A DNA stretch of 63,645 bases from the NCBI RefSeq assembly GCF_037997115.1, contig NZ_CP150484.1, positions 2,250,951 through 2,314,595 of the forward strand, given 5' to 3'. A program made the position numbers and the translations under genes. Under the pieces are notes generated by a model. That model saw nothing but the letters and a program-made list of their open reading frames with translations, searched no databases and was not told the DNA's origin. Of the stretch, positions 1 through 8,058 are shown piece after piece. Position 1 is the stretch's first letter. Every line of letters starts with the position of its first letter. The stretch comes from Amycolatopsis coloradensis. GTDB taxonomy: Bacteria > Actinomycetota > Actinomycetes > Mycobacteriales > Pseudonocardiaceae.

Positions 1-8
1 TTCCGATC

Positions 9-32
9 TAAGGACGGTTCTAACCGTCCTTA
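9..32. repeat. Palindromic intergenic element, type A, copy 1
   Basis: Two perfect 11-bp arms (9-19 and 22-32) are separated by a 2-nt centre; the core reads GGTTCTAACC. It is followed by CACTCAC at 34-40. The same core and the same flanking CACTCAC recur at 14226-14267. It lies just downstream of the metallopeptidase gene and could end its transcript, but no T-run follows, so it looks more like a dispersed repeat than a classic terminator. Confidence 0.7.
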
Positions 33-47
33 CCACTCACGAGGCTT

Positions 48-962
48 TCAGCCCAGGCTTTTGGCCGCGAAGGTGTCGCACCGCGCCGGCTCGCCGGTCT
101 GGAAGCCGGTGGTGAACCACTTCTTCCGCTGCGCCGAAGTGCCGTGGCTGAACTTCGACTCGTCGACCCGGCCGCCGCCGAGCTTCGACTGGATGTAGTC
201 GTCACCGATCCGCGAAGCGGTGTCCAGCGCGGAGTCGATGTCCCCCTGGCTGACCTCGGTGATCAGCGGCCGCCCGGACTCGGTCGGGGTGGTGGTGGCG
301 TGGTTCGCCCAGACGCCGGCGTAGCAGTCGGCCTGCAGTTCGAGCCGCACCGAGCCGGACGTCGGCCCGCTCCCGGTGCCCTTTTTGGACACTCCGGTGA
401 GGTTCTGCACGTGGTGCCCGTATTCGTGGGCCAGCACGTACGCCTCCGCGAACGGCCCGCCCTGTGCGCCGAACCGGGTGCGGAGTTCGTTGAAGAAGCC
501 GAGGTCGATGTAGACCTCGGAGTCGCCAGGGCAGTAGAACGGCCCGACGTCCGAAGTCGCGCTGCCGCAGGCGGTGTTCACGCCGCCGTTGAAGAAGTTG
601 GTGACGGCCTTGCGGTAGGTCGACCCGGACCGCTGGAACTCCTGCCCCCAGTAGTCCTGGATCGAGTTGATGACGGCGACGATCGCGCAGTCGTGGTTCC
701 GGTTCGCGTCCGCGCCGGTCTTGCACTCCTGCGACAGCGACGTGTTGTCCATCTGCTGCCCGGAGCCCACGCCGCCGAGACTGCCCGAAGACGGGTTCAG
801 GCTCACGCCGCCGAACTGGGAGATGAGGAAGTAGATGACGAGGCCGACCACGCTGAGCCCGCCGCCACCGAGTGCCACCCGGCCGCCGATACCGCCGCCA
901 CCACCGCCGCGCAGGTCCTCGACCTCGGAGGTGTCCAGGCCCGCGCCTTCGTCGAATCGCAC
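48..962 (-). CDS. Neutral zinc metallopeptidase (YpfJ-like), membrane-anchored
   Basis: Predicted 304-residue zinc peptidase of the YpfJ/KPN_01571 family. A short N-terminal segment with EVEDLRG is followed by one hydrophobic stretch (about residues 24-46) and then the extracytoplasmic catalytic domain. HEYGHHVQ at about 179-186 gives two zinc-ligand histidines and the catalytic glutamate; ELQADCYAG near 222 supplies the likely third ligand. I place the start at GTG 962 because family members begin shortly before the EDLRG motif and because TACGCT lies exactly 6 nt upstream, as in a leaderless mRNA; a longer reading frame to 1091 exists but its extra 43 residues look non-coding. Substrate unknown. 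Confidence 0.85.
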   Translation of the reverse strand: MRFDEGAGLDTSEVEDLRGGGGGGIGGRVALGGGGLSVVGLVIYFLISQFGGVSLNPSSGSLGGVGSGQQMDNTSLSQECKTGADANRNHDCAIVAVINSIQDYWGQEFQRSGSTYRKAVTNFFNGGVNTACGSATSDVGPFYCPGDSEVYIDLGFFNELRTRFGAQGGPFAEAYVLAHEYGHHVQNLTGVSKKGTGSGPTSGSVRLELQADCYAGVWANHATTTPTESGRPLITEVSQGDIDSALDTASRIGDDYIQSKLGGGRVDESKFSHGTSAQRKKWFTTGFQTGEPARCDTFAAKSLG

Positions 963-968
963 GGGGAA

Positions 969-974
969 AGCGTA
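969..974 (-). promoter_or_regulatory. -10 element, leaderless metallopeptidase
   Basis: TACGCT on the minus strand, exactly 6 nt before GTG 962. There is no Shine-Dalgarno sequence in front of that codon. Confidence 0.5.
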
Positions 975-1488
975 GCCGGAAGACCCCGGATATGCCTGGG
1001 TGCGGCCACCGGAGCGGCCGCACCCAGAACTACCGAGGTTGTCTTGTTCCGATCGCCGGTCGGCCGCGATCACCGGGCCGGCGCCGGGCACTGCCGAGGC
1101 GGTCGAAGAGGCCGCGAACCCGAAACAGGCCGGAGTGACGCCGAATGCGCGAGAATTGTCGAGCGCATCTTGAGATGCCCGCGTTCATCGCTGTTCGCAG
1201 TCGCGACCGGCCCGGTCCTTTCCGTTCCGGTCGCGGGGACACAGCAGGCGGTCAACCGCGAGAATCACCCGCCATACCACCACCTGACCCTTCCCGGCTG
1301 GGGAGCAGGTCCGGCGACCCTTCGAGGCGATCGCCCGTTACTTGCCCGACCATCCGCTGACAAGCAGAATGCGCCTTTTCGCGCCGAGTCTCAACCTTTT
1401 CGTAACCCTCCTTCGGGCGAATGTTCCACCGGATTTTTCACGGACCGAAAAGTGACCGGTGGGTATGCGCCTTGTGCGATCAACGCTC

Positions 1489-1494
1489 TACTCT
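1489..1494 (+). promoter_or_regulatory. -10 element, leaderless MarR gene
   Basis: TACTCT, exactly 6 nt before ATG 1501, with no Shine-Dalgarno sequence between; this decides the start codon chosen for the MarR gene. Confidence 0.55.
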
Positions 1495-1500
1495 GCGTGG

Positions 1501-2004
1501 ATGGCGGTGGAGCAGAAGGAAGTGCGCTGGCTGTCCGAGTCCGAGATGGTCGCTTGGCGCTCGTACATCGTCGCCACCATGCGGCTGCGGCAGCGCCTGC
1601 ATCGCGAACTCTCCGAGCGCCACGACGTCACCCTCGCCGATTACGAGGTCCTGGTCTGTCTTTCGCTCCAGCCCGACCGGCGGATGCGGATGACGGAGCT
1701 GGCGAGCATGCTCGGCTCGACCAAGAGCAGGCTTTCGCACCAGATGGTCCGGCTGGAGGCCGACGGGCTCATCCGCCGCACGCGTGACCCGGCGGACAAA
1801 CGCGGTGTCGTCGCGGAGATGACGGAACGCGGCGCGGAACTGCTGGAGGGTGCCGCGCCGACGCACGTCGAGGGGGTCCGGGAGCATCTGATCGACCTGC
1901 TGAGCCCCGAAGAGCAGCGGGTGCTGGGGCAGGCTTTCGGGCGGGTGCTGGACCACCTGTCGGAGATCGACGGCCTTCCGCGCCTGCCGCCGATCACTTC
2001 TTGA
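1501..2004 (+). CDS. MarR family transcriptional regulator
   Basis: 167 residues. The middle of the protein carries a winged-helix DNA-binding domain of the MarR type (MTELASMLGSTKSRLSHQ as recognition region, followed by the wing DPADKRG), flanked by the N- and C-terminal helices that form the dimer. Such proteins repress nearby genes and release DNA on ligand binding or oxidation; no ligand can be inferred here. The start at 1501 is favoured over an in-frame GTG at 1459 because of the leaderless promoter immediately upstream. The 3' end overlaps the convergent sigma-factor pseudogene by 11 bp. Confidence 0.9.
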   Translation: MAVEQKEVRWLSESEMVAWRSYIVATMRLRQRLHRELSERHDVTLADYEVLVCLSLQPDRRMRMTELASMLGSTKSRLSHQMVRLEADGLIRRTRDPADKRGVVAEMTERGAELLEGAAPTHVEGVREHLIDLLSPEEQRVLGQAFGRVLDHLSEIDGLPRLPPITS

Positions 2005-2718
2005 GGGCGTTGAGCCGCGCGGCCTGACGGGTCAGGTGCGCGCGCTCGGCCAGGTCCGCGCGCGGTCCGTCCGCCTCGCCGACGGCCACCGCGCGGTTGA
2101 GCCGGACGACCGGGCTGCCGGTCAGTCGCGCGAGCTCGTCGTACCACTCGACGATCTGCACCCAGTCGGTCTCCCCGGCGGTGGGCGCGTCGGCGTGGAG
2201 CGCCGCGATGGCGGCCTGTGCCTGGAACTCCCCTAGCCGGTCGTGGGCCAGCGCGGCCCGCAGGGTCTCGACGCCCTCGGCGATCAGGCCCGCGACCTCG
2301 GGATGGTCGATCGAGGCCGAGAGACGGCGGGTGAGCCGGATGGCTTCGGCGGCGAGGTCGACGTCGCCGGCCTGGTCGAAACGCACTCCGGAGACGGTGC
2401 GTTTGGCCCGGCTGATGCGCTGCGCCGTGGCCGCTTCGGGCACCAGGTACGCCTCGGCGATCTGGCGGGTGGTCAGCCCGCCGACGGCGCGCAGGGTGAG
2501 CGCGACCGCCGAAGACGGCGTCAGCGAGGGGTGGGCGCACAGGAAGTAGAGCTGCAGCGTGTCGTCCACCTCGAGCACAGGGCCAGACGCGGACGGCTTC
2601 GATCAGCGCTTCCTGCACGGCGTCCTCCGCCGTCGCGAAGCCGGCGCCGCGGCGGCAGATTCCGAGGACGTTCGGTGTGAGGCTGCCGGAGCAGGGGCTC
2701 GTCCAGCTCGGTGTTCAC
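1994..2718 (-). pseudogene. Decayed ECF sigma factor (DUF6596 type)
   Basis: The gene is recognisable but broken. It starts at GTG 2718 (VNTELDE) overlapping the YCII stop codon. After about 12 codons the frame is lost: LTPNVLGICRRGAGFATAED and VQEALIEAVRVWP, typical of sigma region 2, lie in another frame because of an extra base near 2684. The sequence then jumps straight to EVDDTLQLYFLCAHP, so the usual roughly 45 residues between them (end of region 2) are missing. The remaining 194-residue frame carries region 4 and the C-terminal domain, but from memory of the family it also lacks segments after VRFDQ, after PEVAGLI and after GEADGPR. Total coding length is about 240 codons against roughly 400 for the family. 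Region 2 function must be lost unless the sequence is in error. Confidence 0.8.
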
Positions 2719-3059
2719 TCCGTGATGACGAGCTGCTCGCGCAGGAGCGGACGCAGTTCGAGCGCTCGCTCGTAGCTGTCGACGTCGATCACCATGAAGC
2801 CGGCGATGAGGTCCTTGGTCTCGGCGAAAGGGCCGTCGGTGACCGGCGGCTTGCCCTCGCCGTCGTACCGGACGAAGGTGCCTTCGGGGGCGAGAGCCTG
2901 CTCCTGGACGAACTCGCCGGTCTCCACGAGCCGGGCGGCGAAGTCCTTCATGTAGTTCATATGCGCCGTGATCTCGTCCGGGGCCCAGCGGTCCATCGGC
3001 ACGTCGTTGACCGCCGCCGGAGCGCCGCGGTAGTGCTTGAGCAGCAGGTACTTGGGTAT
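2715..3059 (-). pseudogene. YCII/DGPF-domain protein, probably decayed
   Basis: 114-codon frame matching YCII-related (DGPF) proteins that are usually coupled to DUF6596 sigma factors: PKYLLLKHYRG at the N-terminus and DGPFAETKDLIAGFMVID in the middle. The codon where the family has ATG is ATA (3057-3059), and no standard start lies close by in frame. A GGAGG at about 3110 is some 50 nt too far upstream. The C-terminus runs from ALEL directly to RPLLREQ, which suggests loss of the roughly 20 residues that normally lie between. The gene overlaps the sigma start (GTGA), so the pair was once translationally coupled; both members now look inactivated. Initiation at ATA or CTG cannot be excluded. 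Confidence 0.65.
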
Positions 3060-3161
3060 GCCGGAAGGGTAGTGGCAGTCTGCCGGTTTTTCTGCCTGGT
3101 GGTCTATACCTCCGACCTCTAGCGTACTTGTCGCGTTCCTCCCTCGCGAAAGGAAGAGCCC

Positions 3162-4937
3162 TTGTCGAAGGCGAAACGGCTGCTGGTCCTGGTCGGTCTC
3201 CTCGGTGGTTTGCTCGTCGGTGAGGCCGCGGCCTCCGATGAATTCGCTGCGTTCGCGGTTTCCGTGGCCAAGGACCACAGCCATCCGCTTCCACCCGGCG
3301 CGGCGCCCGTGGCCCCGCTCGCTCCCGCCGTCGCTCAGGCGCAGGTCGCCGCCAATCCGGTGGTCTGCGAGGGCGACGGGGTTTCCGGCAAACGCGTCGA
3401 GCTGGTCTACGTCCGCGAGGCCGGTCAGCCCGACCGGTACGCGACCGTCGTGCCGTCTCTGCGCGCCTACGCGTCCGGGGTCGACGACGCGTTCAACGAC
3501 AGCGCAGCGGCGACCGGTGGCAGCAGGCACCTCCGGTACGTGACGACCGCGGGCGCGGGCTGCCAGGTCGCCGTCGCGAACCTCGTGGTGCCCGACGGCA
3601 CGTACCTGTCCGGCGCCATCCGCGACCGCGCCATCCAGGCCGGTTTCTTCAACGCGGACCGCGATTACATGCTGTTCTCCGACAACCCGCACACCTGCGC
3701 GGGAACCTGGGGCGACAGCGACGACCAGCCCGGTCCCGCCAACGCCTTCAACAACGGCAGGCACTACACGGAGATCGCCGTCCCCTGCTGGGGTGTCAAC
3801 GCCGCCGCCCACGAACTGGGCCACATGCTCGGCGCCGTCCTGCCGGGCGCCCCGCACTACCAGGGCGGCGGGCACTGCTCCCAGGAATGGGATCTGATGT
3901 GTTACGGCGACACGCAGTCCTTCGACTGCACGGAACGCGATTTCGATCGGCTGCTGGACTGCGGCAACGACGACTACTTCAGCACGAATCCCACCCCCGG
4001 CAGCTGGCTCGCCACCCACTGGAACGTCGCCAACAGCGCCTTCCTGATCAAGAAGGACACCCCCGACAACGACGACGGCCACGCGAGAGGCGGCAAGACC
4101 TACGTCATCACCGGCGCGAACGGCGACGCCATCGACGTCGTGGGTTCGTCGACCGGTGGCCTCGCCGACCTCAGCCACCGGCCGCGCGACGACTCCATGA
4201 GCCAGAAGTGGATCCTCGGGTACAACACCGGATTGCAGCTGGTCAACGCCAACAGCCAGCTGTGCGCCGACAGCGCGCAGAGCGGGACGGCGCCCGGCAC
4301 GCCGATCCTCCAGTACAACTGCAACGGCCAGAACGGCATGCGGTGGGCGTTCCAGCCGCTCGGCAACGGCAAGGTGGCGATCTTCAACTACCTGACCGGC
4401 TACGCGGTCACCGACGGCGGCGCGTATCCGGCGCCGCTGGTCCAGCAGCCCTACACCGGGGCGGCCGACCAGCAGTGGACCCTGAACCCCGTCGCCGACC
4501 CGGGTCCGCAGGCGGGCAAGAAGTACTACCTGACGGTCGCCACCAACGGCAACAGCGCGGCGGTCGTCGACGGTTCGTCGTCGGCGGGCGCGAAGATCAC
4601 CAACGTCGCGCGGCAGAACGACAACGGCCAGAAATGGCGGCTCACCGACGCGGGCGACGGGTACTGGAAGATCTCCAACGAGCGCAGCGGTCAGTGCCTG
4701 CGGCCGGTCTCCGGCAGCACCGCGGAGGGCGCGTTCCTGGAACAGACGCACTGCGGCTCGGCCACCGACCAGCAGTGGAAGCTGCTCCGCAGCGCCGACA
4801 TGCGCTACGGACTGGTGAACCGGGCGAGCAAGCTGGCGGTGCGGCAGGTCAACAACGGGACGGCTTCGCTGCTGGAGCAGCGGCCCTTCCACGGCGGCCG
4901 CAGCGACGAGACCGTCTGGGCTCTCGTACCCGCGTAA
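3162..4937 (+). CDS. Secreted metzincin-like metalloprotease with ricin-type lectin repeats
   Basis: 591 residues. An N-terminal signal peptide (hydrophobic core VLVGLLGGLLVGEAAA) targets export. The catalytic domain (about 60-285) contains HELGHMLG with the zinc-binding HExxH signature, a cysteine-rich stretch and MCYGD, which may be the Met-turn. From about 300 to the end there are two beta-trefoil (RICIN) modules rich in QxW motifs (QKW, QQW), which bind polysaccharide. The protein probably degrades protein substrates while held on cell-wall or plant carbohydrate. The start is TTG 3162, about 5 nt after AAAGGAAG. A strong terminator follows at once. The third zinc ligand is not obvious, since the residue at the usual HExxHxxGxxH position is not His. 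Confidence 0.85.
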   Translation: MSKAKRLLVLVGLLGGLLVGEAAASDEFAAFAVSVAKDHSHPLPPGAAPVAPLAPAVAQAQVAANPVVCEGDGVSGKRVELVYVREAGQPDRYATVVPSLRAYASGVDDAFNDSAAATGGSRHLRYVTTAGAGCQVAVANLVVPDGTYLSGAIRDRAIQAGFFNADRDYMLFSDNPHTCAGTWGDSDDQPGPANAFNNGRHYTEIAVPCWGVNAAAHELGHMLGAVLPGAPHYQGGGHCSQEWDLMCYGDTQSFDCTERDFDRLLDCGNDDYFSTNPTPGSWLATHWNVANSAFLIKKDTPDNDDGHARGGKTYVITGANGDAIDVVGSSTGGLADLSHRPRDDSMSQKWILGYNTGLQLVNANSQLCADSAQSGTAPGTPILQYNCNGQNGMRWAFQPLGNGKVAIFNYLTGYAVTDGGAYPAPLVQQPYTGAADQQWTLNPVADPGPQAGKKYYLTVATNGNSAAVVDGSSSAGAKITNVARQNDNGQKWRLTDAGDGYWKISNERSGQCLRPVSGSTAEGAFLEQTHCGSATDQQWKLLRSADMRYGLVNRASKLAVRQVNNGTASLLEQRPFHGGRSDETVWALVPA

Positions 4938-4940
4938 ACG

Positions 4941-4976
4941 CGACGCTCCCCAGGTCTGTGGACCTGGGGAGCGTCG
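4941..4976 (+). terminator. Intrinsic-type terminator hairpin
   Basis: Perfect 16-bp stem (4941-4956 with 4961-4976) and a TGTG loop, directly after the metalloprotease stop codon and followed by GGTTTC. It also lies just beyond the 3' end of the tRNA-Ser gene read from the other strand, so it could work in both directions. Confidence 0.85.
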
Positions 4977-4986
4977 GTTTCACGAC

Positions 4987-5075
4987 TGGCGGTAGCGGTG
5001 GGATTCGAACCCACGGAGGACAGAGCCCTCGCATGTTTTCAAGACATGTTCCTTCGGCCGCTCGGACACGCTACC
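4987..5075 (-). tRNA. tRNA-Ser (anticodon TGA)
   Basis: Read on the minus strand: acceptor arm GGTAGCG/CGCTACC, a long variable arm typical of tRNA-Ser, anticodon loop CTTGAAA flanked by CATGT/ACATG, giving TGA, and a T-arm with GGGTTCGAATCCC. The 3' CCA appears to be encoded (4987-4989). It decodes UCA and related codons. Confidence 0.95.
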
Positions 5076-5146
5076 GCTGTCGAGGGTATCCGACGGCTTG
5101 TACTTGGAATGCTTCGGATCCAGTCGAAGCGCAGCTTTCCGTTGGA

Positions 5147-5509
5147 CTAGTCGAAGTCCCAGTCGGTCAGGATCCCCACGAAGATGAAGCCCGCCAAGAG
5201 CAGGACGACGATGGCGACGCCGATGTAGCCGATGATGATCGCCGCGAGCGCCATTCCCTGGCCGCCGGCTTCCCCGCGTTTGGCCTTGGAATGCGCGATA
5301 TGCCCCATGATGACGCCCGCGATCGACGGCAGCCCGCTGCAGGCGACCAGGCTGGCGATCGACACGACGAGTGCCGCGATGGCCAGGCCCTGTTCCTGCG
5401 GCGGTTGCGGCGGGCCGTACCCATAGCCCGGTTGCTGGTACGGCTGGCCGTACGGGGGTTGCTGGCCGTAGGGCTGCTGGTGACCGTAGGGGTCTTGCGG
5501 GTATGTCAC
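5147..5509 (-). CDS. DUF4190 small membrane protein
   Basis: 120 residues. A cytoplasmic N-terminal region rich in Gln, Pro, Gly and Tyr (repeated QQPYG-type motifs, residues 1-42) precedes two hydrophobic segments (about 45-70 and 85-112) separated by a short basic loop (HSKAKRGE). This is the usual architecture of actinobacterial DUF4190 proteins, whose function is not known; such Pro/Tyr-rich tails often mediate protein contacts at the membrane. It is 23 bp downstream of the DUF2277 gene and may share its transcript. Confidence 0.85.
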   Translation of the reverse strand: MTYPQDPYGHQQPYGQQPPYGQPYQQPGYGYGPPQPPQEQGLAIAALVVSIASLVACSGLPSIAGVIMGHIAHSKAKRGEAGGQGMALAAIIIGYIGVAIVVLLLAGFIFVGILTDWDFD

Positions 5510-5532
5510 CCGCTCACCGTAACCGCCGGAGT

Positions 5533-5820
5533 TCAGGAAGCTTGACTCTTCGCGGCCTTCGCCGCGATTCGCGCCTGGACTTCGGGGCGGCGCAACGGTG
5601 GCACCGTCGTCGGCGGCTGACGGCGTGCGGGCAGTTCGGTCAGCAGCCGCCGGGTGATCTCGGTGACCTCGGCGACGGCGGCCTCGAAGGGCTCGCGGGT
5701 GGCGTCGGACAGGCTCTGCACCCCGGACACCTTGCGGACGTACTGGCGGGCGGCGGCCTCGATCTCGTCCGGCGTCGCCGCCGGCTCAAGCCCTCGAAGC
5801 GTCGTGATGTTCCGGCACAT
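5533..5820 (-). CDS. DUF2277 domain protein
   Basis: 95 residues beginning MCRNITTLRGLEP, the signature start of DUF2277 proteins, followed by helices containing ARQYVRKVSG and a C-terminal basic tail (RIAAKAAKS). The family is common in actinobacteria and has no established function. The start at 5820 rather than the in-frame ATG at 5868 follows from this conserved N-terminus and from TACCAT exactly 6 nt upstream (leaderless). DUF4190 lies directly downstream on the same strand. Confidence 0.9.
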   Translation of the reverse strand: MCRNITTLRGLEPAATPDEIEAAARQYVRKVSGVQSLSDATREPFEAAVAEVTEITRRLLTELPARRQPPTTVPPLRRPEVQARIAAKAAKSQAS

Positions 5821-5826
5821 GGCCCG

Positions 5827-5832
5827 ATGGTA
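5827..5832 (-). promoter_or_regulatory. -10 element, leaderless DUF2277 gene
   Basis: TACCAT on the minus strand, 6 nt before ATG 5820, with no ribosome-binding site between. Confidence 0.55.
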
Positions 5833-5915
5833 CGTCCGCCCACCGGCGTTTCCGAGTGCTTCGATCACACAGTCGGTTAGAAGCTGCCCTGGTTCGTTGA
5901 CGCCGAAAAACGCCG

Positions 5916-6878
5916 TTGGGCACCCTCGGCGGAGTGCCCCTCAGACCCCGCTCTCTTCGCCGTGCGCCCGTCGAGCCGATCCCCGAACCGGCCGAACCCT
6001 CCCCGATTCCGGAACAGGTCTGGCAGCGTGTCCCGATCGACGCCCTGATCGACCTGGTCACCGAGGTCTTCACCGCGCACGATCTGCCCTGGTCGCGCGC
6101 CAGGATGGCCGCCGAGGCGTTGTGCCACGGCGATCTCACCGGAACACCGGAGTCCGGCGTCGCCGAGCTGACCCGGCTGCACCTGCCGATGCTGGTCGAC
6201 GGCACGGTGCGGCCGAGGGCCGAACCGCTGATGATCGCCGACCGCGGCGCCGCGGCCCTGATCGACTACCGCCGCGCGCCCGGGCTGTGGGCCGTCGGCG
6301 ACGCGATGGACCGGGCGGTGTCCCGGGCGGGCCGATACGGCGTCGGGCTCATGTCGGTCCGCGGCGTCGGTCCGTTCGGCCGTGCCGGGCACCATGCGGC
6401 GAGGGCGTTGCCGCACACCATGATCGGGCTCGTCATGGCGGCGGGCGGTGAGCTCGGGAAGGCCGCGAACCCGCTCGGGATGGCCGCCCCCGCGGGCGCG
6501 TACCCGGAGTTCGTCCTCGACCTCGACACCCTGGCGGATGTCGACAGCGCCGCCGTCGCCGGCTTCGCCCTGCTGGTGGAGATCTTCGCCGGGGTGCTTT
6601 CGGGCGTCGGCGACCACGATCACGACACCGGCCTGATGGTGATGGCCATCGCGCCGACGACGCTCCGCAGCGCCGACGGGTTCTACAAAGCCGCCAGCGC
6701 GCTGTTCGGCAGCCTGCTCGGCTGGGAGGGCGGCACGCCGGTCCGCTACCCGGGCTGGCGCGAGGCGCAGTACCTCGAACAGTGCCAGGCGCTGGGTGTC
6801 CCGCTGAACGAGCCGGTGCACCGCGAGCTCGAAGAACTCGCGAGGGCGTTGCGCCTGGCTCCGCTGCAGGGCCGCTAG
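5916..6878 (+). CDS. Ldh-family (malate/L-lactate dehydrogenase-like) protein, divergent
   Basis: Up to 320 residues if TTG 5916 is used; GTG 5934 is an alternative, and neither has a clear ribosome-binding site. The fold signature of the NAD(P)-dependent Ldh_2 family is visible: an N-terminal helical part, RGVGPFGRAGHHAARA in place of the usual substrate and cofactor region, NPLGMAAPAG and a C-terminal YPGWREAQ. At the place where the family has the catalytic SHG motif this protein reads ESGVAELTRL, so the catalytic His seems to be missing. It may be a non-classical enzyme or a degenerate paralogue. No metabolic neighbours help to assign a substrate. Confidence 0.7.
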   Translation: MGTLGGVPLRPRSLRRAPVEPIPEPAEPSPIPEQVWQRVPIDALIDLVTEVFTAHDLPWSRARMAAEALCHGDLTGTPESGVAELTRLHLPMLVDGTVRPRAEPLMIADRGAAALIDYRRAPGLWAVGDAMDRAVSRAGRYGVGLMSVRGVGPFGRAGHHAARALPHTMIGLVMAAGGELGKAANPLGMAAPAGAYPEFVLDLDTLADVDSAAVAGFALLVEIFAGVLSGVGDHDHDTGLMVMAIAPTTLRSADGFYKAASALFGSLLGWEGGTPVRYPGWREAQYLEQCQALGVPLNEPVHRELEELARALRLAPLQGR

Positions 6879-6924
6879 TTTCGCGTGATCAGACGGACGA
6901 CACGGCGATCGAGGGCACGCGCAG

Positions 6925-7143
6925 CTAGCCCAGGACGACGCGGCCGCCTTCGCCGCCGACCTCCACGACGTCGCCGTTCGTCAGCTGACGGCCGCGCCGG
7001 ACCTCCACCTCGCCGTTGACCGTGACCTCTTCGGCGTCGAGGAGGTCTTTGGCGTGCGAGCCGTCTTCGGCCAGGTTGGCCAGTTTGAGGAACTGACCGA
7101 GGCGGATCGGCTCGCCGGTGATCGGGACGTCGTGGATGCTCAT
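6925..7143 (-). CDS. Small S4-domain RNA-binding protein
   Basis: 72 residues, almost entirely one S4 domain: LGQFLKLANLAEDGSHAKDL, then EEVTVNGEVEVRRGRQL and a terminal strand pair VVEVGGEGG. It resembles the YbcJ/YaaA-type stand-alone S4 proteins that bind structured RNA such as rRNA. It begins 7 nt after the stop codon of the upstream protease gene on the same strand, so the two are probably co-transcribed. Confidence 0.9.
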   Translation of the reverse strand: MSIHDVPITGEPIRLGQFLKLANLAEDGSHAKDLLDAEEVTVNGEVEVRRGRQLTNGDVVEVGGEGGRVVLG

Positions 7144-7150
7144 GGGGAGA

Positions 7151-7912
7151 TCATCCCCGTGCGTCCATCTTCCGGTACAAGGTGGCGACGTCGGTGTCGA
7201 AGTAGCTGCTGTAGGACGTGTCCGGATCGTCCCCGCCGTACAGGTAGCCGCCGATCACGCCGACGACGGTGCCTAGTTCGGTCGCCGGGTCGGCGCCGAC
7301 CACCCACGGGCCGCCGCTGGTACCGGTCGTGAAGCCGGGGCACGCGACGCGCATCTGGTAGGTGTCGGCCTGTGCGCTGGAGCCGTGGCAGACGACCGGC
7401 GCCTCTCGTTCGTCGGGATAACCGGTCAGGGTGATCGCATGGGCGAAGCCGCCGCCGGTCAGCAGCGTGTTGGCGCCTGTGATGCTTTCCAGGGTCTTCG
7501 TGGTGCCCGCCTGGTGGGCGATCGCGAAGCCGACGTCGAGGTCCGGATCGGAGGACTCGGCCCAGCCGTCGGGAACCTGCGGATCCGAGACGTCCCAATA
7601 GCCGTAGGGCGCGACACCGTCGTGATAGCCGGGCGCGAACGAGATCCCCGTCGCGTACTGGCCGCCTTCGCCGTCGTGGAGGCAATGCGCCGCCGTGAGC
7701 AGGAGGTCGCCGGGGGCGCTGTGGACGACGCTGGCCGTGCAGAAATGCGTTCCGTCGACGAAGAGCGCGCCGATCGCCGGATTGGTCCGCGGCGCGGCGG
7801 GCGTGGCCGCCACCGTCGCACCGGCGCCATCGCCTTCGGTCGCGGCAGGATCCGGCACGGCGGAGCAACCGGACAGAACGACACAAAGCGCGAGCAACAG
7901 GGCGCGGCGCAT
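7151..7912 (-). CDS. Trypsin-like serine protease, lipoprotein
   Basis: 253 residues. The N-terminus MRRALLLALCVVLSGCS is a lipoprotein signal peptide with lipobox LSGC, so the mature enzyme should be anchored on the outer face of the membrane. The chymotrypsin-like triad is complete: His76 in TAAHC, Asp126 in DLDVGF and Ser199 in GTSGGPW. The start at 7912 is preceded by GGAAGG at good spacing; a longer frame to 8008 lacks such support. The substrate is unknown. The S4 protein follows on the same strand. Confidence 0.9.
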   Translation of the reverse strand: MRRALLLALCVVLSGCSAVPDPAATEGDGAGATVAATPAAPRTNPAIGALFVDGTHFCTASVVHSAPGDLLLTAAHCLHDGEGGQYATGISFAPGYHDGVAPYGYWDVSDPQVPDGWAESSDPDLDVGFAIAHQAGTTKTLESITGANTLLTGGGFAHAITLTGYPDEREAPVVCHGSSAQADTYQMRVACPGFTTGTSGGPWVVGADPATELGTVVGVIGGYLYGGDDPDTSYSSYFDTDVATLYRKMDARG

Positions 7913-8020
7913 CGCCTTCCTTTCGCTCGTCCACGGCTGTCCGGGTTCCAGATCACCATAAGTGGTACGCGAACACAGCCCGAATCGATCAACGCACAGC
8001 AAGCTCACAGCCGTAGTATG

Positions 8021-8037
8021 TGTTACCTCCGGTAACA
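8021..8037. promoter_or_regulatory. Operator-like palindrome TGTTACC-N3-GGTAACA
   Basis: Perfect 7-bp arms, 3-bp spacer, located 21 bp before the SDR start. A TAGTAT hexamer at 8014-8019 directly precedes it, so the palindrome would cover the transcription start. This geometry suits a dimeric repressor such as a TetR protein; which one is unknown. Confidence 0.55.
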
Positions 8038-8058
8038 GTCGAGCGGGTTGGAGCGGGT

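Larger units (their letters stand above)
963..1500. other. Divergent intergenic region, 538 bp
   Basis: No convincing gene. It holds the leaderless promoter of the metallopeptidase (-10 TACGCT on minus, 969-974) and that of the MarR gene (-10 TACTCT on plus, 1489-1494). A 9-bp inverted repeat (CGCGACCGG 1202-1210, CCGGTCGCG 1227-1235) with a 16-nt loop sits in the middle; its role is unknown. Open frames here lack start signals and are probably chance frames of high-GC sequence. Confidence 0.6.

Noticed and set aside
144..1787. A 547-residue open frame on plus across the metallopeptidase gene
   Set aside because: It is a shadow frame of high-GC coding sequence: Arg/Pro/Gly-rich, no domain, and it runs through the divergent promoter region into the MarR gene.
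4805..5034. Short minus-strand frames over the tRNA-Ser gene
   Set aside because: They read through the tRNA and the terminator hairpin and are not coding.
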